Assembly (NCBI GenBank): GCA_910588655.1
Contig: CAJUPJ010000005.1
Coordinates: forward strand, 100,065-133,107
DNA length: 33,043 bases
Source of the DNA: an uncultured Lachnospiraceae bacterium
Lineage (GTDB): Bacteria > Bacillota > Clostridia > Lachnospirales > Lachnospiraceae
Direction: 5' to 3'
The notes under the pieces were generated by a model. It searched no databases. It saw only the letters and a program-made list of their open reading frames with translations, and had not been told where the DNA came from. The translations under genes were made by a program, and so were the position numbers. This document shows positions 16,579 to 24,511 of this stretch, piece after piece (positions within the stretch are counted from its first letter, which is position 1; each line of letters opens with the position of its first letter).

Positions 16579-19500
16579 TTAATTGCCAAGTCCTTCTATC
16601 TGCCTTATTATGATGCCTGCAATATGTTCTGTTTCTTCCGGGTCAAGGTTTGTTACTGCTTCTGCAAGTTTCAGGATATTATTGCTGATTTCATCTGGAT
16701 ATGTATAAGATTCCAGTTTATCCATGCACTGGTCTGCCTGTCCAGTATCCAGTTCCTGCATACTTATACGGAGCATTTCTAAAAGTGCCTGTATAACAGA
16801 ATAATCTGTAACTTCCATTCCGTCTGTGTTATTTATGCCAAATATGTCATGCAGCTTCTGTTGGTAACTGCGCCATTCGTCCAGAAATACAGGGGTTACA
16901 GACATAATTATATCTGTTTTTCCATCCCTTGCCGCATATTCAAGTATTTTAGCAGTACCAGCAAGTGGTATAATCCCTATAGTTGCAGCAAGGCTTTTCA
17001 TAGCATGCACCTGTATACGGTACTGGTCTGCCTGTCCTGGTTCTTTAAACTGTAAATACTGCTGTTCCAGTTTATCCGCTGCTGTGCCAATTTGCGAATA
17101 AAATTCTTTTACAGTATATCTAAGCAGTTCCATATCTGGCAGATGCAGCCATGCATAGTTCCAGTCAATGCCATCAACCTGGGGAAGCCCTTCTGGCACA
17201 TCCGCTGGAATCCCTGTTTCTGGCGCATGTGAAACAGATGTGCCATTAATATCACAAGGAGGTTCAAGAAGCAGTTCTTCATGCAGCATTTTTCTAATCA
17301 TGTTTTCAAGCTTGTCTGGTACAACTGGTTTAGACAGAAAACCATCAAAACCCTCCAATATATACTTTTCTTCTGCACCTGATATTGCATTTGCTGTCAG
17401 TACAATTACCGGGGTATCACTGCATGGGGAGTTTTTTAGCTCCTTTATACGGTGGAGGGTTTCTATTCCATCCATCCCTGGCATCATATGGTCAAGCAAT
17501 ACCAGGTCATAATAATTTTCCTGTACAAGTTCCAGACATTCTGTGCCGCTTCCTGCTTCCGTTATCTGTATCTGCGTTTCTTTCAGCAGGCTGCGCAGTA
17601 CCTTGCGGTTAACAGCATTATCATCTGTAACAAGTATTTTAGCATCTGGTGCATAAAGTTTAGAGCTGTAATTATAGTTTTCTGCAATCTGGCGCACTCT
17701 TGATGTAAAATCACCAATTGGTGTACTGTCAATAACTTTTTGTTCCAGGCTGAAATAAAACCTTGACCCTTTGCCATATGTACTTTCAACTTCCAGCCTG
17801 CTCCCCATAAGCGCAAGAAGCTGTATTGTAATACTTATGCCAAGCCCTGTACCTTCAATATTGCGGTTTCTGTTTTCCTCAATCCGTTCAAATTCCGCAT
17901 AAAGCTTTGGCAAGTCCTCCTCCTTTATTCCTATGCCTGTATCCTCTACTTCAAATCCAAGTACAGCTGTCCCGTCCTGCTGGCGGCATTTAATACGCAG
18001 CCACACTGTACCTTCATGTGTATATTTTACAGCATTTGTAAGCAAATTAGTTATTACCTGGCGTATGCGTACATCATCACCATACAGCCTGGATGGTATA
18101 TTGCTGTCTATATCTGCTACCAGGCTTAATTCCTTAGCATCTGCCCGCTGTGAAGCCATATTAACCAGGTCATGTACCATGCTGCTTATATCATATTCTA
18201 CTGGTACAATCTCCATTTTACCAGAGTCAATCTTAGAAAAATCCAGTATATCATTTACTAATGACAAAAGCGTCTGCCCTGCTGTATAGATATCCATTGC
18301 ATACTCTTTTATGCCCTGGTCATTTGCCTCACGTAAAATCATTTCATCCATTCCAAGCACTGCATTTATTGGTGTACGTATTTCATGGGACATATGTGCA
18401 AGGAATTTCCCCTTTGCTTCATTGGCTGCCAGCGCTTCATGCTTCGCTATATCTGCTTCATTTTTAGCCTGTGCAAGCAACATGTTCTGTTGTTCTGATA
18501 TCTTGATTTTTTCATTTAACAGCCATGCATTTTCTTCTGCTTTTTCCCTGTATTCCATCGAAAGCTGCATAACATGCAATACAGCCATTATTATGCTGAA
18601 TAATGTCATACTGTACTGTCCAGCCGCATTTCCACGCATGTAATCATCTAAAATATTATGCATAATTACATTTGCAATCCCTCCTGACAATAATACAATA
18701 ACAGCAATTGCCGGGAGAATTGTCTGGAAACGTTTATTATTGTCATGAAACTGTACAAGGCTTATAATAGCTGTTATACATACAAGCACTATTATAAACA
18801 CTGATATATTTACCATATTATCAAGATTTTGAATTCCCAGAACCTGTAACAGTATCTGGATTGCCGCATTAGCAACCACGCACAATAAAAGTACCATAAA
18901 ACGGCGTGGATATGCCATGTGGAAATTACGTTCAAAATACATTGCTAAAAACAACGAAAACATAAGTACCAGATACTCCTGCATTTCATATGCTTCCTGT
19001 ATATCATAAAATATACTTAGTGTATCTGTCCCGATAAAGCAGTACGTGCTTGCTGCCAGGGCTGCCATCCCAAGAAACATTTCACCCCTTGCAGGCTGTT
19101 TTGTATACTGGCGTATTATTGCAAGAATAATCATAACAATTGCCATAATAACCATTAAGAGACAACAGCCAATATCAGCAATACTGTTTCCAACAACCCC
19201 TATAACAACTGTATCACGTGTTTCAATTTTAATATCCCCAACTATTACTGGCTTATCTGTATATACTGGTTCAAGACAAATCCATATTTCACCCTTTTTT
19301 AATTCATTAGGAATATCTGCAAAATTTTCATTATTGGAATGTTTCTCTTCTCCTTCTGGCTGGCAGCTATAAATACTTTCCCCATCACAAAAAATATCCA
19401 CCACTGCATTTGCAGAAGTAAAATCCAGAGTAAGCCCGGCAAAATCCTCTGAAAGTTTATTTTTTAAAATAATAATGCCAGAATTAATCTCCTGGAATTC

Positions 19501-19764
19501 ATATGGAAGTTCAATAACACTGTACCTTCCACTTGCCTTTGCATCACTAACAAATTCCTTTATTTCACTATAATTGCCAGAGCCTGTCCCCGGCACCTCC
19601 CCACTGCCAGTTAAAAACATTTCCCAGTCTTCATTATAATAATATTCCATCTGGTCTGGCAGTGTTGATATATGCTCCCCGTTTTGGTAATTAAATAATG
19701 CAATAACCATAAAAACAAGTGTAAATAAAATAGAAATACCTGCTAATCTGCGTAAATTTTTCAT
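16579..19764 (-). CDS. Hybrid histidine kinase, 7TM sensor, HisKA-HATPase-REC-HPt
   Basis: 1061 residues. A signal-anchor helix (about 8-25) and an outside region to about 190 are followed by seven predicted membrane helices (about 190-400), like 7TMR-DISM sensors. A helical linker precedes HisKA with SHEIRTP (His460), HATPase_c with NLLTNAVKYT, DTGIGI and GTGLGI, and a receiver with phospho-Asp758 (LLDHMMPGMDG) and Lys in LSKPV. A C-terminal HPt domain has VHAMKS (His920). This is a complete internal His-Asp-His relay whose likely acceptor is the adjacent receiver protein. The binding site before the ATG at 19764 is weak (GGGG, TTAAT). Confidence 0.9.
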   Translation of the reverse strand: MKNLRRLAGISILFTLVFMVIALFNYQNGEHISTLPDQMEYYYNEDWEMFLTGSGEVPGTGSGNYSEIKEFVSDAKASGRYSVIELPYEFQEINSGIIILKNKLSEDFAGLTLDFTSANAVVDIFCDGESIYSCQPEGEEKHSNNENFADIPNELKKGEIWICLEPVYTDKPVIVGDIKIETRDTVVIGVVGNSIADIGCCLLMVIMAIVMIILAIIRQYTKQPARGEMFLGMAALAASTYCFIGTDTLSIFYDIQEAYEMQEYLVLMFSLFLAMYFERNFHMAYPRRFMVLLLCVVANAAIQILLQVLGIQNLDNMVNISVFIIVLVCITAIISLVQFHDNNKRFQTILPAIAVIVLLSGGIANVIMHNILDDYMRGNAAGQYSMTLFSIIMAVLHVMQLSMEYREKAEENAWLLNEKIKISEQQNMLLAQAKNEADIAKHEALAANEAKGKFLAHMSHEIRTPINAVLGMDEMILREANDQGIKEYAMDIYTAGQTLLSLVNDILDFSKIDSGKMEIVPVEYDISSMVHDLVNMASQRADAKELSLVADIDSNIPSRLYGDDVRIRQVITNLLTNAVKYTHEGTVWLRIKCRQQDGTAVLGFEVEDTGIGIKEEDLPKLYAEFERIEENRNRNIEGTGLGISITIQLLALMGSRLEVESTYGKGSRFYFSLEQKVIDSTPIGDFTSRVRQIAENYNYSSKLYAPDAKILVTDDNAVNRKVLRSLLKETQIQITEAGSGTECLELVQENYYDLVLLDHMMPGMDGIETLHRIKELKNSPCSDTPVIVLTANAISGAEEKYILEGFDGFLSKPVVPDKLENMIRKMLHEELLLEPPCDINGTSVSHAPETGIPADVPEGLPQVDGIDWNYAWLHLPDMELLRYTVKEFYSQIGTAADKLEQQYLQFKEPGQADQYRIQVHAMKSLAATIGIIPLAGTAKILEYAARDGKTDIIMSVTPVFLDEWRSYQQKLHDIFGINNTDGMEVTDYSVIQALLEMLRISMQELDTGQADQCMDKLESYTYPDEISNNILKLAEAVTNLDPEETEHIAGIIIRQIEGLGN

Positions 19765-19936
19765 ATTAAGCCCCGCCCTGGTAAATTCTCTTCAGCTAAT
19801 AAATTTTCTTTAATTTGTACTATAATCCATATTATCATAAATTCTTTTATTCCTCAATATTTGTTACAGTTTATACACATCTATTTCACAAATTTGCAAA
19901 TATATGATAACTGGAAACCATTCTATATTTATTATG

Positions 19937-19970
19937 AAAAAAACTTCGTACCCATATATAAGTGCGAAGT
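19937..19970 (-). terminator. Rho-independent terminator after infA
   Basis: Stem 19943-19951 with 19962-19970 (ACTTCGTAC / GTGCGAAGT, 9 bp with one G-T pair) and a 10-base loop. On the minus strand it is followed by seven T. It sits 41 bases after the infA stop, so the adk-map-infA unit ends here. Confidence 0.85.
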
Positions 19971-20011
19971 CTTTATTAACACATAATCATTCTTTTTTAT
20001 TGAAAAAATAA

Positions 20012-20230
20012 TTATTTATCCCTCCATGTAATACGCCCTTTTGTAAGGTCATATGGTGACATTTCCATAGTTACTTTGTCACCAGGAAGTATCCTGATAA
20101 AATTCTTTCTCAGCTTACCACTGATGTGTGCAAGTACCTGGTGTCCATTTTCAAGTTCCACCTTGAACATTGCATTAGGAAGTTTCTCAACAACTACTCC
20201 CTCAATTTCAATAACATCTTCTTTAGACAT
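20012..20230 (-). CDS. infA: Translation initiation factor IF-1
   Basis: 72-residue S1-fold protein that binds the 30S A site during initiation. The start MSKEDVIEIEGVVVEKLPNA and the end GRITWRDK are characteristic. ATG at 20230 with GGAGG about 10 bases upstream. It follows map by 104 bases, which is normal, but rpmJ, rpsM, rpsK, rpsD and rpoA, which usually follow in Firmicutes, are missing; a terminator and a kinase gene are found instead. Confidence 0.97.
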   Translation of the reverse strand: MSKEDVIEIEGVVVEKLPNAMFKVELENGHQVLAHISGKLRKNFIRILPGDKVTMEMSPYDLTKGRITWRDK

Positions 20231-20334
20231 AAATAATTAACCTCCATCTGTCTTTGCATGGCGTTTTTAACATACCACTAATATATATCGTACAATTACA
20301 CCAGAAGTTTTATAAAAAACTGGCACAAGTACAT

Positions 20335-21099
20335 CTATGCTAAGTCCTTATTATAAGAGAAAAGCTCTGGCTCACCCTCTGTAATAAGAACAGTATTTTC
20401 ATAATGGGCTGAATTTTGCGAATCCCTTGTAACACATGTCCAGTCATCATCAAGTTTCCAAATTTCTTTCTTCCCTCTGTTTATCATAGGCTCAATTGCA
20501 AGCGTCATACCAGGCCTTAATTTCATTCCCCTGCCTATTGGCTTAAAATTAGGGACTTGCGGCTCTTCATGCAGCTTCTTGCCAATACCATGGCCCACCA
20601 TTTCACGTACCACTGAAAATCCAAAACTTTCAGCATAGTCCTGGATTGCTTTTGATATATCAAATAAATGGTTGCCAGCCCTTGCCATTTTAACCCCTTC
20701 AAAAAAGCTTTGCTTTGTTACAGCTATTAATTTCTTATCCTCTTCTGAAATCTCCCCGACAGCATGTGTCCTGGCAGCATCAGAATGATATCCTTTATAT
20801 ATTACACCTGCATCCAGGCTTACTATATCCCCTTCTTTTAATACCCTTTTTTTATCCGGAATTCCGTGAACTACTTCTTCATTCACTGAAACACATATAG
20901 AAGCAGGATATCCATTATAATTTAAAAACGAAGGTATACAGCCATAACTGCGGATTACCTCCTCTCCCTTCCGGTTAATTGCCATTGTAGTCACACCAGG
21001 CCTGATAACCTTTGCCATCTCATCATGTACTATAGAGAGAATCCTTCCTGCCTCACGCATCAGCTCTATTTCATGTTCTGATTTGATTGTTACTGACAT
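20335..21099 (-). CDS. map: Methionine aminopeptidase, type I
   Basis: Removes the N-terminal Met from nascent proteins, using a dinuclear metal site. The metal ligands are seen as VSLDAGV (Asp), HSDAARTHAVG (Asp), MVGHGIG (His), TLAIEPM (Glu) and YENTVLI (Glu); EEVVHGIPD carries the conserved substrate His. Start set at ATG 21099 (MSVTIKSEHEIELMREAG), with GAAGG 6-7 bases upstream; the frame is open to 21141, but those residues do not resemble the family. About 255 residues. Lies between adk and infA. Confidence 0.96.
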   Translation of the reverse strand: MSVTIKSEHEIELMREAGRILSIVHDEMAKVIRPGVTTMAINRKGEEVIRSYGCIPSFLNYNGYPASICVSVNEEVVHGIPDKKRVLKEGDIVSLDAGVIYKGYHSDAARTHAVGEISEEDKKLIAVTKQSFFEGVKMARAGNHLFDISKAIQDYAESFGFSVVREMVGHGIGKKLHEEPQVPNFKPIGRGMKLRPGMTLAIEPMINRGKKEIWKLDDDWTCVTRDSQNSAHYENTVLITEGEPELFSYNKDLA

Positions 21100-21206
21100 A
21101 ATATGCCTTCTTTCTGTAAATATATTCACGGACACAGGCATATAAAATAAAACTTACGCCTTTGCCCTGCCCGTCTGTAATACCAGCACTGCCTGATATA
21201 CCATTA

Positions 21207-21225
21207 CGCCAGGACAAACCTGGCG
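21207..21225 (-). other. Intercistronic hairpin between adk and map
   Basis: Perfect 7-bp GC-rich stem CGCCAGG / CCTGGCG with a 5-base loop in the adk-map gap of about 160 bases. There is no T run, so it is more likely an RNA-processing or stability hairpin than a terminator. Confidence 0.5.
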
Positions 21226-21260
21226 CATGGAAACACCATATTATATCTATATGGCATTAA

Positions 21261-21908
21261 TTATTTAGATTCAAGCACTGCATAAATATCTGCCATACAT
21301 GCTTCAAGCCCTTTAGAGCCATCAATTACATTTAAAAGCCCAAGCTTGTCATAATATTCAATAAGTGGTGCTGTCTGCTCATGGTATACTTCAAGCCTTT
21401 TCTTTACTGTTTCAGGGGCATCATCATCCCTGAGCACGATTTCGCCGCCACACTCATCACAAATACCTTCTTTTTTAGGAGGAATATTTACAATATGGTA
21501 TGTTGCGCCACAGCCTTTACATACCCTTCTTCCTGCCATTCTTTCTATTATAGCTTCATCAGCCATATTAATCTCTAATGCAAAATCAATGCCATCATCC
21601 TGCTTTTTAAGCGCTTCTGTCAAAGCCTCTGCCTGTGGGATTGTCCTTGGGAAACCATCAAGGATATAACCTTTTTTGCAGTCATCCTGTTTAAGGCGGT
21701 CTACAACAAGGTCACACACGAGTTCATCAGGAACAAGATTACCTGCATCCATATAACCCTTTGCCTTTTTACCTAATTCTGTGCCAGCCTTAATATTTTC
21801 ACGGAAAATATCACCTGTAGAAATAGCTGGAATACCATACTTCTGTGTAATCTGCTTTGCATATGTCCCTTTACCGGCTCCCGGTGCACCTAACATAATA
21901 ATTTTCAT
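21261..21908 (-). CDS. adk: Adenylate kinase
   Basis: Interconverts AMP + ATP and 2 ADP. 215 residues with P-loop GAPGAGKGT (7-15), AMP-binding STGDIFR (30-36) and LDGFPRT (83-89), and the lid domain. The lid has four cysteines at 130, 133, 150 and 153, the zinc-binding form common in Gram-positives. ATG at 21908 with AAGGAG upstream. In most Clostridia adk is preceded by secY in the ribosomal-protein superoperon; here about 460 bases of AT-rich DNA and an insertion sequence lie upstream, so adk heads a separate adk-map-infA unit. Confidence 0.97.
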   Translation of the reverse strand: MKIIMLGAPGAGKGTYAKQITQKYGIPAISTGDIFRENIKAGTELGKKAKGYMDAGNLVPDELVCDLVVDRLKQDDCKKGYILDGFPRTIPQAEALTEALKKQDDGIDFALEINMADEAIIERMAGRRVCKGCGATYHIVNIPPKKEGICDECGGEIVLRDDDAPETVKKRLEVYHEQTAPLIEYYDKLGLLNVIDGSKGLEACMADIYAVLESK

Positions 21909-22355
21909 AATTATTCTCTCCTTCCTGGTATATGCGTTTTATTTTATACAGCGAAGCATTTTTACCGTATGCGCTCCACACAAATATGGCTGGAATGGTA
22001 AAAATAGGACGCTCAAGGATTATAATAACCCAAAAGTGCCCATATTTCAACTATTTAATTCAATCTTTTTCCCATTATTTGTTATTATGCAGCCATAAAT
22101 AATCCAGAACAGGGCTGCCCGGATAAATTTTTTTGTAAATATTTATTTGATTACCGTTTGACAGAATTTTATATTGCATCTTTTTAACATTGCTATATTT
22201 ATCATTACATTATTATATGCATTTTATATAAATCTGGTTTTAATTATTATTATGTTTAAATATTATTTATGTATAAATATATACCATTAATGTATCACAC
22301 CTTGTTTTTTTCAAATTTTAATAGTATTATATATATTATCTTAAACATGATTTAA
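21909..22355. other. Gene-free, AT-rich region between adk and the insertion sequence
   Basis: No plausible gene on either strand. It must carry the promoter of adk-map-infA (minus strand) and possibly the ancestral promoter of the operon now beyond the IS (a TTGACA is present at 22158-22163, but no convincing -10 is correctly spaced). A perfect 10-bp inverted repeat, TTATCTTAAA / TTTAAGATAA (22336-22345 with 22351-22360), stands at the edge of the IS target site. Confidence 0.5.
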
Positions 22356-22380
22356 GATAAATAATCACCACTTTACAACA

Positions 22381-23664
22381 TTATCCATAATAACCAAATG
22401 AGAAAAGTGCTGATTTTATAGCCTTTATCAAAGCGTTTGATTTTATTGTAGTTTCGACATTTTTCACGAAAGAAGCAAAAATTACTTGTTGATTTATCTG
22501 CTGGCTTAATGCTAAGCGAAACTCTTGTGCACTGCTGTCCTTGTATTGAGAAAATGTTTCATCTTTGTATGGTAATATTTTCATTGCGCAATACGAAATA
22601 TTAATCAGATTGATCAATGTTTCGATACCCTTTTTGCTGCGTATCATGTATGCACTCAGCGACCAGAAGTTTTTCTGTTCATAGTAGCTTACTTCTATAT
22701 TCCAGCGAAATGAGTATACAAATAAAGGAACATATTGCATCCATTCACTGCAGGTCTGATTAAGTGGAGCTTTTTCCTGCCATGCACATGCCATATGGAT
22801 AGATTCTGGTGTAATTGTACTGAAGAAAAGTCTTCTTGTCTCTGTGGTTTTATTGGCAGCTGTCACATAAGCATGGATATACCTGTCTCCAAATATGTTT
22901 GTAAGTACTTTGCGAACACCAATATAGTAATCTCCGATTTTTTCTGCTGAAAGAGAAAAACCGTCGATTAAGGAAAGCCTTTTTCCACGCTTTGCAGGTC
23001 TGCCTCTTTTTCCGGTTGGAGCCTGTGGAAGATCATAGATGGCAGAATCGTATCTGGCATTGCAGATAATGTCTAAATTTTTATATTTATCTGCAAGGCA
23101 GACAAGAGGTGCTTTTGCATACCAGCTGTCAAAAAGAAGTAATACCTGATGTTTCTGTGCTAATTCAGGCATAATGGTACATATCATATCAGCAACAAGT
23201 TCCAGCTTTGAAACTTCTTTTGTCCACATACAGTATCCAAGAGGAACAGACTGATAGATAATACGGTTCTTTTTCCATACAGGAACACATAACATAAGAC
23301 TTACAAAACAGTGCCCATTGAGATAATTTGAACCATTATGTGAAGCATGGCCGAAGAGTTTTGAAGCACATTCAAATTTCTGACCAAATTTGGCAATCAT
23401 CGTATCATCAATGCACAGAAATACTGGTTCATTGCGTAAATTTTCTGGAATAATCTGTAATGCCATACGTGTGGTTACATTCATAAATCTGCAGCATTTA
23501 ATTTTTGCATAAGAACAGGCATAATAAAAGGCATTTAAAGATTTTTCAGTTAATTTGGATAAAAAATGTTTATATAATGTATGGATAGAATCAGCTGATT
23601 CTACTGTCAGTATGGATAAAACAAGCAAAAACAAACTTTCTATTGTTGGAACAGAAAAATCCAA
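22381..23664 (-). CDS. IS4-family DDE transposase
   Basis: Catalyses movement of the surrounding IS. 427 residues from a TTG at 23664. The catalytic triad is visible: CIDDT (Asp86 or 87), LLFDSWY (Asp179) and Glu324. The IS4 hallmark Y-x2-R-x3-E-x6-K is exact (Tyr317, Arg320, Glu324, Lys331). The TTG has no ribosome binding site. The same frame continues upstream to 23733 (TNLLYNKKNIIGRLFQYF...), where an ACG sits 9 bases after AAAGGAG; this looks like a former ATG, so the natural protein is probably 23 residues longer and this copy may be poorly translated. No internal stop or frameshift. Confidence 0.88.
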   Translation of the reverse strand: MDFSVPTIESLFLLVLSILTVESADSIHTLYKHFLSKLTEKSLNAFYYACSYAKIKCCRFMNVTTRMALQIIPENLRNEPVFLCIDDTMIAKFGQKFECASKLFGHASHNGSNYLNGHCFVSLMLCVPVWKKNRIIYQSVPLGYCMWTKEVSKLELVADMICTIMPELAQKHQVLLLFDSWYAKAPLVCLADKYKNLDIICNARYDSAIYDLPQAPTGKRGRPAKRGKRLSLIDGFSLSAEKIGDYYIGVRKVLTNIFGDRYIHAYVTAANKTTETRRLFFSTITPESIHMACAWQEKAPLNQTCSEWMQYVPLFVYSFRWNIEVSYYEQKNFWSLSAYMIRSKKGIETLINLINISYCAMKILPYKDETFSQYKDSSAQEFRLALSQQINQQVIFASFVKNVETTIKSNALIKAIKSALFSFGYYG

Positions 23665-23713
23665 AAAATAAATATTAAAATATTGAAATAGTCTACCAAT
23701 TATGTTTTTTTTG

Positions 23714-23780
23714 TTGTATAATAAATTTGTCGTATGAGGTCACTCCTTTGTTTATTTATTGTAGCAAATTTATTATACAA
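23714..23780 (-). promoter_or_regulatory. Hairpin enclosing the transposase ribosome binding site
   Basis: TTGTATAATAAATTTG (23714-23729) and CAAATTTATTATACAA (23765-23780) are perfect 16-bp complements. The 35-base loop holds the AAAGGAG of the transposase. On the minus strand the outer arm contains TATAAT, a possible -10. A transcript starting at that promoter would lack most of the outer arm, while read-through RNA from outside would form the full hairpin, a known way for IS elements to avoid activation by neighbours. Confidence 0.6.
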
Positions 23781-23862
23781 TGAAAGTGCCTTGTGCGACA
23801 TCTTTTATTTTAAAAAGTTGTAAAGTGGTGATAAATAATCTAAAAAGGGAGGGAGAATAATA

Positions 23863-23934
23863 ATGAGGAAACGCAGACTACAAAGATTTCCAAACATAAT
23901 TTTCGGATTAATGTCCGTAATATATGTTTGTTAA
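23863..23934 (+). CDS. 23-residue small peptide, or remnant of a signal peptide
   Basis: ATG at 23863 with a strong GGGAGGG site 8-9 bases upstream; stop at 23932-23934. The product MRKRRLQRFPNIIFGLMSVI (plus YVC) has a basic head and a hydrophobic tail, as in a membrane-inserting micropeptide, leader peptide or truncated signal sequence. It lies 72 bases before the secreted-protein gene in the same direction. The IS has separated it from its likely promoter region. No family recognised. Confidence 0.4.
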   Translation: MRKRRLQRFPNIIFGLMSVIYVC

Positions 23935-24006
23935 AAAATTTATTAACACTATCACTGCAAATTCAAAAATAATTAAAAATACTAAATTTAGAAAGAAGGG
24001 TAAAAT

Positions 24007-24402
24007 ATGAATAAATATACTAAAAAATTGACTATTGCATTATTATTATTTAGTTTTATTTTTAATATAGCTGCTAATACAAAAAATTGTAGTGCATATA
24101 GCCAATCAGATTCTTTTCATGTAACAGAAAATTATTCAGAAAAAATTTCAATTATAAATTTTAATCACAATAATGCTGTTACAGTAACTTATTCAGCATA
24201 TCCGAATGATGCTCAATACGTTGCTCGTGTTGAAATATATAAAGATGGCTCTCTTACAGGAGGTATAGTTGCTTCTTCAACATTTAATAAATACCAGCAA
24301 CATACAGAAACATTTGTCTTACCAGCAGGAGCTACATATTATGCTAAAATTTCTTCCGCAACTGGCAATGCTTTTTCAGGAATTTTTACTGCAACATATT
24401 AA
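24007..24402 (+). CDS. Small secreted protein of unknown family
   Basis: 131 residues. Residues 1-24 form a signal peptide (basic MNKYTKK, then a hydrophobic core), with probable cleavage near Ala34 or earlier. The mature part of about 100 residues is rich in Thr, Ser, Tyr and alternating hydrophobic residues and looks like a beta-sandwich; it ends SGIFTATY. AGAAGGG lies 6 bases before the ATG. It is followed by a hairpin and then an FtsX-permease/ATPase pair. Small secreted beta proteins beside such transporters include lactococcin-972-type bacteriocins, but I see no diagnostic similarity. Codon use is more A/T-rich than in the housekeeping genes, hinting at transfer. Function unknown. Confidence 0.75.
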   Translation: MNKYTKKLTIALLLFSFIFNIAANTKNCSAYSQSDSFHVTENYSEKISIINFNHNNAVTVTYSAYPNDAQYVARVEIYKDGSLTGGIVASSTFNKYQQHTETFVLPAGATYYAKISSATGNAFSGIFTATY

Positions 24403-24467
24403 TTAATTATTTTACCAATAAACAATATAAATATTTTCCAGTAAATAATATAACTTTCATTAAATAT

Positions 24468-24490
24468 CCAGGGCAGGACATCTGCCCTGG
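24468..24490 (+). other. Intercistronic hairpin before the ABC transporter genes
   Basis: Perfect 9-bp stem CCAGGGCAG / CTGCCCTGG with a 5-base loop, followed by TATTAAAG rather than a T run, 21 bases before the permease ATG. It may stabilise the upstream message or partly stop transcription, so that the secreted protein is made in excess over the transporter. Confidence 0.6.
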
Positions 24491-24511
24491 TATTAAAGAG
24501 GATGGGACACA

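Larger units (their letters stand above)
22367..23829 (-). mobile_element. IS4-family insertion sequence, complete
   Basis: 1463 bp bounded by perfect 13-bp inverted repeats ACCACTTTACAAC (22367-22379) and GTTGTAAAGTGGT (23817-23829). An 11-bp direct repeat GATAAATAATC flanks it at 22356-22366 and 23830-23840; duplication of 10-13 bp is usual for IS4-family elements. One transposase gene runs on the minus strand. Removing the IS and one repeat joins the 22336-22360 hairpin directly to the ribosome binding site of the 23-codon frame at 23863. The exact target duplication suggests a fairly recent insertion. Confidence 0.93.

Noticed and set aside
19864..19921. Degenerate mini-copy of the palindrome family before the 7TM kinase gene
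   Set aside because: ATAACTGGAAACCAT (19907-19921) matches the terminal box, but the opposite end is only a loose match and no inner family sequence is present; it could be chance or a very old remnant.
20230..20334. A KOW-domain or rpmJ-type small gene near infA, as in many Clostridia
   Set aside because: The 104-base map-infA gap and the region after infA hold no open frame with a binding site and the expected motifs.
22158..22190. Sigma-A promoter for the ABC operon upstream of the IS
   Set aside because: TTGACA is perfect but no acceptable -10 hexamer lies 16-18 bases downstream.
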